A DNA stretch of 23,676 nucleotides from the IMG/VR virus record IMGVR_UViG_3300037042_000820, positions 1-23,676 of that record; one strand, 5' to 3'. The stretch comes from a virus. The position numbers and the translations under genes are program-made. Positions 16,401-20,987 of the stretch are shown here, piece by piece. The notes under the pieces are model-generated. The model was given only the letters and a program-made list of their open reading frames with translations, did not search any database and was not told the DNA's origin. Each line of letters starts with the position of its first letter. Position 1 is the first letter of the stretch.

Positions 16401-16911
16401 CGAAGGCCGACGCGCGGTTTGAAGTGGCGACCGTGATGCCCGTCGTGGAGAAGGTTGTGACCGGCAGTGACTGCGACAGCGTCGTGCCAGTGACGGTCAG
16501 GCCGAAGCCCGCCAGCGCCGAGGGCTGCACCGTTGCGGTCGAAGCGCCGTAGCGGAACACGCGCCACGTCCCGGCAGGGGTCGTGGTGGCGGCCAGATAG
16601 ACCTGCCACTGCGTACCGGCGGTTACGGTGGCCAGCGTGTTGCCCGCATAGTCTTTGACGAAAAAGCTGAAGGTGGCGTCGATGTTATTGAACAGGATCG
16701 TCTGGCCAGCGCCGGTCAGCGTGGCGTTCGGCAGCACAACGCTGAAGCCCGAGGCACTCGGGTCCACGTCGATGATGCGCGCGGCTGGATCTTCCGTGCC
16801 CGAGCTTTCGAGGGGCCACTCCAGCGGGGTGTCCGCCGAAAGGGGGATGGACAGGTAAGATACGTCGGACGGGTAGATGGTGTTGCCACCGAAAACGGAA
16901 GTGTAGGACAC
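13474..16911 (-). CDS. Tail fibre 1 with C-terminal S74 intramolecular chaperone/peptidase
   Basis: The 1145-residue fibre starts at GTG behind a perfect AGGAGG site eight bases upstream; the ribosome-binding site lies in the end of the adaptor gene. Residues 1 to 115 form a beta-rich attachment-like head. The long shaft has GGTG turns (ISDGGTGSTT, VPQGGTGATS) and five (N/S)(V/I)GIGT-type motifs, each followed by a strand such as LDVVG. The C-terminal 107 residues are an S74 domain: SDARLKEN at 1039, FGVIAQDVEAVFP, VDYEKLVAVAF, and a final coiled coil. In this family the domain helps the fibre trimerise and then cuts itself off at the Ser of the SD motif. Its shaft shares modules with fibre 2. 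Role: receptor binding or attachment at the virion tail. Confidence 0.92.
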   Translation of the reverse strand: MSYTSVFGGNTIYPSDVSYLSIPLSADTPLEWPLESSGTEDPAARIIDVDPSASGFSVVLPNATLTGAGQTILFNNIDATFSFFVKDYAGNTLATVTAGTQWQVYLAATTTPAGTWRVFRYGASTATVQPSALAGFGLTVTGTTLSQSLPVTTFSTTGITVATSNRASAFVWTATGSGTLNLLTAASAGNNFFVFVRNEGGGDLTIEPAGTENINSALNLVLRPGDSATVITDGVSWYTIGLGQEAVFAFDYTSISVTGGTVTLSGSQLNRIAYKFVGTLTSNCTIVVPATIQQYWINNATTGPFQLFVQTSTGTPTQVNQGAKGIYYCDGTNMVLASDPTTLTTPIVISDGGTGSTTASGARLNLGITSFADAIVTATTGASVRTTISAAASGANSDITSLSGLTTPLSVPQGGTGATSLTSGFLVKGNGASAASASVVYDSGTNVGIGTNSPTTKLDVVGSASFGAAIITGTGLSTGDAQLELGANRTGSGLAYIDLHSVTGTDFEARFVRYAGANGGLDLIQTGTGGMVITNEGSADTVFKTNAIERMRITNAGNIGIGTASPPQLLAVGNTTDQVGAGVSGAVSTLYFGSPSTGSGGIRRLAYDRASGNFDFIGNSVASPSTQMTITAAGNVGIGTSSPTYRLDIVSGDTTASLGYAMRLRSNATATAAAMQFTNSAGLSQNGLVSCTDTGVMVLQSDGASGLLAFRTNNNERMRINSSGNVGIGTSVPTFKLDVVGVVASYVPGVGQAGYWTYNGGGVAEWFTGQKSGADHAYKISQVVAGVYTDHVTVTAGGSVGIGTTSPSTTLQVVGTVTATAFAGAGTGLTGTASGLSIGGNAATATTASNATNLNGQAASYYTDIPARLGYTPVQQGGGTGQLSNKIYVGWLGSQIGVQVDSTNFGATWPISINGNAATATSATSATSATTASTANALNAGNTYTAVGYVSTATAGTALQVGDNSGVRNFGVGSTIYFDVAGGSASAGSIVLRNTNSFTAMATFSGTGTQLTSLGVGTAPSGTAGEIRATDNVTAYYSSDARLKENVQPIADALGIVSAVGGKTFDWTDAYIADHGGEDGYFVQKSDFGVIAQDVEAVFPLAVRTREDGTKAVDYEKLVAVAFAAIAELEAKVAELQQQAVKVIK
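13477..13797 (-). other. S74 chaperone domain of fibre 1
   Basis: Residues 1039 to 1145 contain the conserved S-D-x-R-L-K start, the IAQDVE strand and the VDY-K-L helix leading into a leucine-rich coiled coil. Autocleavage in the family releases this part after folding. Confidence 0.85.
14490..15590. repeat. Dispersed GIGT-coding repeats in fibre 1
   Basis: Five copies of a word coding for (V/I)GIGT and its flank, close to CGTCCCGATCCCGACGTTGC on the plus strand, lie near 14507, 14728, 14992, 15223 and 15565. The copies at 14992 and 15223 differ by one base over this word. The same word recurs in fibre 2. Confidence 0.8.
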
Positions 16912-16914
16912 CTC

Positions 16915-17568
16915 TTATGCCTCCTTGCGCACAGCTGCACGATCGAGGATCTTTGCGAGATCCTCACCGTTGAGCATCGCAGCGGCGCGGTCGTAATACT
17001 GCTGCCACGTTGCGATGCGTTCGTCGTTCTTCAAGAACGGGGTCGCTTCAAGCAACGTGCCATACAGCAAGAGCTGTGGTGCGTATTCTGTCAGCCAGTT
17101 GGTTTGGATGCTGTCATCGAGCAGCGGGGGCAGCTCGTAGTACAGCACCTCAAAGGGGTACGCCTGATCGGGCGTCGGCGCGATCAGCCAGTTGGAATAG
17201 TTGTAGTCGGCGTAGAACTGCGGCGTGTCCGTCTGGCTCTCATTCGGCCAATAGGCGCGGCAGTACTCATAGTCGCGGGTGTAGAGCGACGTGCGATCGG
17301 CCAGACTGGCCCCGGTGCCGATGTTGATCGAGACAGTGTCGCGCCAGCGGTCGGGCTTCGGGTACACCGACTGCCCGACCGTCAGCGTGTCCGAAACGAC
17401 GGCGATGAAGCCTTGGATCTTTAGTTCGCGGGAAATCCGGCGCTCGGCCAGATTGATCAAACGCGGGATCTGCTCGTAGACGACGGGGTCCGACGCAAGC
17501 GTCGCGCCACGCTCAAGGTAGCGTTGCACGTCCTGCTTCAAGGTTTCGAAGGTCATCGTCGTAGCCAT
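16915..17568 (-). CDS. Head-tail adaptor protein (SU10-adaptor-like)
   Basis: The 217-residue protein reads MTFETLKQDVQRYLERG, IPRLINLAERRISRELKIQG, TLTVGQSVYPKPDRWRDTVS, YTRDYEYCRAYWPNES, FYADYNYSNWLIAPTPD and LTEYAPQLLLYGTLLEATPF, finishing with the helix WQQYYDRAAAML. This series of motifs is that of podoviral head-tail connection proteins of the SU10-adaptor type: an N-terminal helical bundle, a small beta part, then C-terminal helices. Twelve copies would sit between portal and tail hub. The start ATG has an AAGGA site at suitable distance. The gene ends four bases before the fibre 1 start codon. It lies downstream of lysis and fibre genes instead of next to head genes in what can be seen. 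Confidence 0.88.
   Translation of the reverse strand: MATTMTFETLKQDVQRYLERGATLASDPVVYEQIPRLINLAERRISRELKIQGFIAVVSDTLTVGQSVYPKPDRWRDTVSINIGTGASLADRTSLYTRDYEYCRAYWPNESQTDTPQFYADYNYSNWLIAPTPDQAYPFEVLYYELPPLLDDSIQTNWLTEYAPQLLLYGTLLEATPFLKNDERIATWQQYYDRAAAMLNGEDLAKILDRAAVRKEA
16920..16925 (-). promoter_or_regulatory. Shine-Dalgarno AGGAGG for fibre 1 GTG start
   Basis: A full AGGAGG is placed eight bases before the GTG start of fibre 1 and lies within the last codons of the adaptor gene. It decides the GTG start, since no ATG follows nearby in frame. Confidence 0.8.
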
Positions 17569-17609
17569 GGGCCGTCCTTATAGCAGTTCTGCGGAGATTT
17601 AACAGCGTC

Positions 17610-17786
17610 TCACTTAATGAACTCAGGTGCGGCGGCGGCGACCGCACCGACGACGGCAAGGATCGCGGCCAGCTTGCCCTTTCCGAGCTTCTTCGGGGCA
17701 ACGCCTTCCATTGGCAGGATCTTTTCGCTGGCCTCGCGAAGGGCGGCGTCTTTGACCTTTGAGACGAGCAGTTTTTTCAGGTTCAT
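17610..17786 (-). CDS. Small membrane protein, 58 aa, possible holin-like
   Basis: I choose the ATG at 17786 because GAGGAG lies six bases before it; an in-frame ATG at 17831 lies inside the upstream gene. The 58 residues begin MNLKKLLVSKVKDAALREAS, an amphipathic basic helix, and continue with a Lys/Gly linker into a C-terminal hydrophobic segment (LAAILAVVGAVAAAAPEFI, about 17 residues). A single C-terminal membrane anchor beside an endolysin gene would fit a small holin or lysis regulator, but the same size and style also occurs among unrelated phage membrane proteins. Forty-one bases separate it from the adaptor gene; that gap shows no clear hairpin. Confidence 0.65.
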   Translation of the reverse strand: MNLKKLLVSKVKDAALREASEKILPMEGVAPKKLGKGKLAAILAVVGAVAAAAPEFIK

Positions 17787-17792
17787 GGTAAT

Positions 17793-17798
17793 CTCCTC
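17793..17798 (-). promoter_or_regulatory. Shine-Dalgarno GAGGAG for the 58-aa gene
   Basis: GAGGAG followed by six bases and ATG favours the internal start at 17786 over the longer reading from 17831. Confidence 0.75.
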
Positions 17799-17799
17799 G

Positions 17800-18066
17800 T
17801 TATTTATGTTTACTTTCGATAACGCCAACACGCACCTTTAGCTCGTTAATTTCGTCTGTAACATGCTCACGCAAGTCTGATCTTGCTTTTGCCGAAATCG
17901 GGCTATCGGTGGGCACACCGTCCTGCGTAATGAGAATGGGCATCGCAGCTTCGATCTTAGTCAGCCGGGTCTCAAAAGCATTAACTTGCCCCAACAGCCA
18001 CGCAATGCAGGCTATAAGGATAGGCACAGCACCCTTGAGAATATCAGTCCAGTTAATATCCTTCAC
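17800..18066 (-). CDS. Small membrane/coiled-coil protein, 88 aa, holin- or spanin-like topology
   Basis: The GTG at 18066 overlaps the endolysin stop as GTGA, like the four-base overlaps nearby; a second GTG two codons earlier (18072) is possible. After KDINWTDILKG comes one hydrophobic segment (AVPILIACIAWLLGQV), then a charged helix with ETRLTKIEAAMP, a short polar part with DGVPTDSPISAKARSD and a C-terminal coiled coil (DEINELKVRVGVIES). The short N-terminal membrane segment followed by coiled coil resembles BhlA/UviB-like phage proteins. Two other genes of the cassette have the same layout and the same RLxx(I/V/L)E signature after the membrane segment. A role in lysis is inferred from position. 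Confidence 0.7.
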   Translation of the reverse strand: MKDINWTDILKGAVPILIACIAWLLGQVNAFETRLTKIEAAMPILITQDGVPTDSPISAKARSDLREHVTDEINELKVRVGVIESKHK

Positions 18067-18674
18067 AGCCACCCCGCGTACTTCTTGGTCTTCAGTTTGC
18101 GATCGTCGAGGCCATGGGTGCCCCCGTTGATACGCTTGGTGAGCTGCAGGATCGCAGCGTCATTGATGCCCTGATCGCAGATCGACCAGAGCTTGTTCTT
18201 ATCGAAGAACCACAGGGCGCTTTCGAAGCAGAGTTCGCCAGCCACCAGATCAGGGTTCGTCATCACATCTGGGCGACCGACGTAATCGGCGAAGGCTTGG
18301 TAGTTGGCCTTCCCGGTGAGCTGGAGCGCGCCCCTGCCCCGGAACTTCCACCCGTCGCCTGACGCCTCATCGCCGTTCGCCATGCGGTTGGCGTAGACCC
18401 GATTGGCGATGCGCTGTGGCTGGCGTTCATAGTTCTTGGCCATGCCTTCGGTTGGGAAGTACTTGCCAAAGATGCCGCGCAGGCCCTTCCAGCCGTAGTT
18501 CAGGTTCTCGCTGAACGCCTTGAAGTTGCCGCTTTCGTGCGCCGTCTGGGCGAAGAAGTGCGCGGCACGGGCGGGCGACAGCTTGTAATAGGCCGCAGCG
18601 GCCTTGAGCGTGCCGGGGCCGAATGCGCCGTCGGCAGTCACGCCGATCTTCTTCTGCAGGTTTACGAGGCTCAT
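18063..18674 (-). CDS. Endolysin, glycoside hydrolase family 19
   Basis: The 203-residue enzyme begins NLQKKIGVTADGAFGPGTLK, which resembles a minimal peptidoglycan-binding repeat or the first GH19 helix, then AHFFAQTAHESGNFKAFSEN. Glu47 and Glu56, nine residues apart, match the spacing of the catalytic acids in GH19 endolysins. GWKFRGRGALQLTGKANYQ and the later FESALWFFDKN are typical of the substrate cleft and the final helices. The family cuts the glycan strands of peptidoglycan (or chitin in plants). No signal peptide is visible, so release would need a holin. It begins in an ATGA overlap with the 55-residue membrane gene and ends in a GTGA overlap with the next one, in the middle of a membrane-protein cluster. 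Confidence 0.92.
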   Translation of the reverse strand: MSLVNLQKKIGVTADGAFGPGTLKAAAAYYKLSPARAAHFFAQTAHESGNFKAFSENLNYGWKGLRGIFGKYFPTEGMAKNYERQPQRIANRVYANRMANGDEASGDGWKFRGRGALQLTGKANYQAFADYVGRPDVMTNPDLVAGELCFESALWFFDKNKLWSICDQGINDAAILQLTKRINGGTHGLDDRKLKTKKYAGWL

Positions 18675-18838
18675 TTGTCCTTACCCTTGTTCCATAGCTC
18701 GAAGAGCGTCTTGATTTTCTCCTCGACCACGCCGAGACGCACATCCATCTTGGCGAGGATGATCGTCAGCGAGATGAACGCCAGAACGACCGGCCAGAGC
18801 TGCCCGATCAGTTCAACGGTGGAAAGATTGCCCGCCAT
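18671..18838 (-). CDS. Small membrane protein, 55 aa, holin candidate
   Basis: I start it at ATG 18838, where it forms TAATG with the upstream stop. The 55 residues are one N-terminal hydrophobic segment (LIGQLWPVVLAFISLTIIL, about residues 8 to 26), then a charged helix KMDVRLGVVEEKIKTLFELW and a Lys-rich end. It lies directly before the endolysin, sharing ATGA, the usual place for a holin. The layout matches the 70- and 88-residue proteins of the same cassette. Which of them makes the lethal membrane lesion cannot be told from sequence. Confidence 0.7.
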   Translation of the reverse strand: MAGNLSTVELIGQLWPVVLAFISLTIILAKMDVRLGVVEEKIKTLFELWNKGKDK

Positions 18839-19308
18839 TACCGCCCCGCGTTGCGCCAATCTGGGAAGTCGTTCTCGTCGACCACGCCGTCGCCGTTGGC
18901 GTCATAGCGCAGGTCGTTGCGGTACTTCTCCCATGGAGCCATGTCATCATCATCATCATCATCGTTGTCTTCCACAATCGGCTCTTCGTGAGGGACAACT
19001 GGGCTTGTTTCTGGCGGCTGAGAGACAACCGGATCGATCGGATCTTCCTTGTCACGCGCGTTGGCGTTGAGGCTCAGACCGCCCAGCAGGCCGACAAAGG
19101 CACCGATGATGGTCTGGAAGGCGGGGTCGATCGTCGCAAGGATGGCGGCGCTATCCACCACTTCGTTCGGCAGGAAGAGGCCGACAACAAGCGCCAGTAC
19201 CACGACGAGGATGACAGCGGACAGCGTAACGATAGCCACGCGGATCACGAACTCGATGGTGTCGTTGACGCCGTCTTGCTTGCTCTCAAAGCGATCCCAA
19301 AAGCTCAT
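18838..19308 (-). CDS. Two-span membrane protein with Asp run and EF-hand-like loop, 156 aa
   Basis: Residues 20 to 46 and 56 to 78 are hydrophobic and likely cross the membrane. They are followed by a Pro/Glu/Val-rich tail, a run of seven Asp (116 to 122) encoded by a GAT microsatellite, and a C-terminal EF-hand-like loop DANGDGVVDENDF (136 to 148) with Asp/Asn/Asp at positions 1, 3, 5 and Asp at 9 and 12. The two-span hairpin fits a class II holin or antiholin and the gene lies in the lysis cassette, two genes before the endolysin. A calcium-binding tail on such a protein is unusual. Start and stop overlap both neighbours (ATGA and TAATG). Function inferred from place only. Confidence 0.7.
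   Translation of the reverse strand: MSFWDRFESKQDGVNDTIEFVIRVAIVTLSAVILVVVLALVVGLFLPNEVVDSAAILATIDPAFQTIIGAFVGLLGGLSLNANARDKEDPIDPVVSQPPETSPVVPHEEPIVEDNDDDDDDDMAPWEKYRNDLRYDANGDGVVDENDFPDWRNAGR
18944..18963. repeat. Trinucleotide (CAT/GAT)n microsatellite
   Basis: Twenty bases of pure TCA/ATC repeat on the plus strand encode most of the Asp run in the 156-residue membrane protein (six GAT codons, then a GAC). Confidence 0.95.
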
Positions 19309-19517
19309 CGATCTGCCTTTCCATCAAGTTTGTCCTCGATCCGGCGCAAGTGTGTCATCACCTCATCGAACTTCTTGTCGATGGCGTTGAACTTCTCGTC
19401 ACCGAAGCCGAGGCGTGCCTCAAGCAGCGTCAGCCTGCTGTTGAGATTGACCCAGACCGTTATCAGGCCCCCGATGAAACCAACAACGGTGAATATCGTG
19501 TTGAGGTCGATTTCCAT
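19305..19517 (-). CDS. Small membrane/coiled-coil protein, 70 aa
   Basis: The protein has an N-terminal hydrophobic segment (IFTVVGFIGGLITVWVNL, residues 8 to 25), then SRLTLLEARLGFGDEKFNAI and a long charged helix ending RRIEDKLDGKADR. It has the same layout and the RLxxLE signature of the 55- and 88-residue proteins on either side of the endolysin. It resembles BhlA- or XhlA-type phage membrane proteins, some of which act as holins. It overlaps its neighbours by TAATG and ATGA. Confidence 0.7.
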   Translation of the reverse strand: MEIDLNTIFTVVGFIGGLITVWVNLNSRLTLLEARLGFGDEKFNAIDKKFDEVMTHLRRIEDKLDGKADR

Positions 19518-19879
19518 TATTTGAGGTTCCGCAGTTTGTAGATCGTGCTGAGGTAGACGCCCGTGACGGTGTCGACCAGATTGGCGACGGCGCGGTTGCC
19601 CTTGCAGATGTCCTCGTGGTTCTCTTCAACCCACGCCGCGTCGGCCTCCAGCAGCTTCAGGACGTCGCCCTTGGGCGTCTCCGGTGCCGGGATGTTGCCG
19701 ATCAGCTCGAACGCGCCCTGATAGGCCTCGACGAGGTTGTCGATCGCGTCAATCACGTCGTCGTAGAAGCTGCCCAGAGCCATGTGCTTGGCGAAGCTGC
19801 CTTCGCCCTTCGCGCGCCAATGCTCGAAATGCGCGACGTTGCGGGCGTAGAACACCCGGCTGATGAGCTGTTCAATCAT
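19517..19879 (-). CDS. DUF5856 family protein (ferritin/Dps-like helical)
   Basis: The 120-residue helical protein reads MIEQLISRVFYARNVAHFEH, then KHMALGSFYDDVIDAIDNLV and EAYQGAFELIG, with an ending LVDTVTGVYLSTIYKLRNL. From memory this is the DUF5856 family, small four-helix proteins related in shape to Dps/ferritin, frequently encoded near structural or lysis genes in tailed phages. His17 and His20, His32, Asp40 and Asp41, and Asp44 could resemble metal ligands, but function is unknown. Stop and start overlap both neighbours (TGATG, TAATG). Confidence 0.85.
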   Translation of the reverse strand: MIEQLISRVFYARNVAHFEHWRAKGEGSFAKHMALGSFYDDVIDAIDNLVEAYQGAFELIGNIPAPETPKGDVLKLLEADAAWVEENHEDICKGNRAVANLVDTVTGVYLSTIYKLRNLK

Positions 19880-20496
19880 CAGGCGATCCTCTCCGAGGCT
19901 AGAATGATGGAGGGCGTGGCGGGCGCGATAGCACCAGCCGCGATGTAATCAATCGTCACTGCCGTGTTCAACGGGAGCCACATGATCTCGATATACTGCC
20001 CAGCGGTCACTTGCTCGTAAAACACGATTTGGAAGAACTGAGCGCCGCCATCGGCTACCTTTGGCACATTCACAAGTGTGTTTGAGTTGGCGATGTCCGT
20101 GCCGTTCTTGCGGAACCAGATGTTGACGTTATAGTCCGAACCCGCAGAGTTCGCGAATTGGATGCTCGGCGCAAGCATGTAGGTTCCAGCCGCCGCAAAG
20201 GTGATGCGCGTCGGGTTGCCGCTGCCGTTGTTGGCAACGCTGATGCCCGAACTGAAGCCGGTTGTGCCAATCAGCACAGCGGTCGCAGCCGACGTGCTGC
20301 CCGTCTGGTCGATCGTGCTGTACGCCGAGATGTACGCGCGGCCAGAGAGCGACGCAAAGGGAACCGAAGTGGCCGTGTTAGCGATGTCGCTCGCGGCCAC
20401 CTTCTTGCTGGTGCTGCTCTGGACCACCTCGAAGACTTCCGTCCCCGCCAAAGGCACAGTGGCGGCGGGAAGGGCGGAGATTTTTACGTCGGCCAT
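19879..20496 (-). CDS. Small fibre-like/receptor-binding-type protein, 205 aa
   Basis: The N-terminus MADVKISALPAATVPLAGTE continuing to VVQSSTSKKVAASDI is a common opening of phage tail fibre and decoration proteins (KISxLPAxTxPLAGTE, then VxxSDI). Residues 50 to 205 form a beta-rich domain with FAAAGTYMLAPSIQFANSAG, NVNIWFRKNGTDIANS and FYEQVTAGQYIEIMW, which in strand order and motifs resembles a C1q/TNF-like jelly roll found at phage fibre tips. The gene starts behind GGAAGGA in the end of the 51-residue gene. A receptor-binding or virion-decorating role is inferred. Confidence 0.72.
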   Translation of the reverse strand: MADVKISALPAATVPLAGTEVFEVVQSSTSKKVAASDIANTATSVPFASLSGRAYISAYSTIDQTGSTSAATAVLIGTTGFSSGISVANNGSGNPTRITFAAAGTYMLAPSIQFANSAGSDYNVNIWFRKNGTDIANSNTLVNVPKVADGGAQFFQIVFYEQVTAGQYIEIMWLPLNTAVTIDYIAAGAIAPATPSIILASERIA

Positions 20497-20501
20497 TGCG
20501 T

Positions 20502-20657
20502 TTATCCTTCCGTCGGATCTTCTGGCGGCACCTGAGCTTCAGCCTGCTGCTTGATCTTCATGAGGAGGGGAAACGCGCCCGAGGACGTCGGCAGCTGGCC
20601 GAGGGTCTGCAGGACGGCGTTGATCTCTTCGACGGTCAATTTCAGGTTCAGTTCCAT
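20502..20657 (-). CDS. Small conserved phage protein, 51 aa
   Basis: This short gene starts at ATG 20657, sharing one base with the preceding stop (TAATG), and ends TAA at 20502, five bases before the fibre-like gene. The product begins MELNLKLTVEEINAVLQTLG, continues QLPTSSGAFPLLMKIKQQAE and ends with a Pro/Glu-rich tail. The pattern MELxLxVxExNxxLxxLGxLP with a second helix KIKxQAE is one I recognise from small conserved phage proteins of unknown function. It is helical and acidic with a hydrophobic face. The coupled position between two structural genes makes it a real gene in spite of its size. Confidence 0.78.
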   Translation of the reverse strand: MELNLKLTVEEINAVLQTLGQLPTSSGAFPLLMKIKQQAEAQVPPEDPTEG

Positions 20658-20986
20658 TATGCGCTCCATGGGAGTGGCGGTGTGACAACAGGCGGCGCGA
20701 TCTGGTTGTTGATCTGCTCCGCCACATTTGCCTCATAGCTTGCCACTTGCTCTGCGCCCATAGCAGATTGGACCCAACCAATCACCTGTGTTTCGGTGAG
20801 ATCGGCGTAGGGTGTGAACGGAGCGTCGGGGTCGATGCTGACAGCCTGCGAACCGTAGGCGCTGCCGCTGAAACCCGCCTCTTCGCCGGTCAGGGTCCAG
20901 TGGACGTTGAAGACCACATCCTGCTCGCCGTCTTCTTCCGGGTAGCAGTCCATCTGCACGACGGCCCAAGTGTACGTTGTTGCCAT
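20657..20986 (-). CDS. DUF7936-like phage protein, 109 aa
   Basis: The protein begins MATTYTWAVVQMDCYPEEDG and continues DVVFNVHWTLTGEE, PFTPYADLTETQVIGWVQSA and ends QINNQIAPPVVTPPLPWSA. From memory this matches a small family (DUF7936) found next to tail fibre genes in tailed phages. The family looks like a beta-sandwich half followed by a helix and a Pro-rich tail. The position just after a fibre gene would fit a fibre-assembly or virion part, but no function is known. Its start follows the fibre stop by one base and its stop overlaps the 51-residue gene. Confidence 0.8.
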   Translation of the reverse strand: MATTYTWAVVQMDCYPEEDGEQDVVFNVHWTLTGEEAGFSGSAYGSQAVSIDPDAPFTPYADLTETQVIGWVQSAMGAEQVASYEANVAEQINNQIAPPVVTPPLPWSA

Positions 20987-20987
20987 G

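Noticed and set aside
18537-19070. Plus-strand frame with a His run resembling a His tag
   Set aside because: It is the CAT microsatellite read on the opposite strand of the Asp run; the frame is antisense to genes with clear start/stop coupling.
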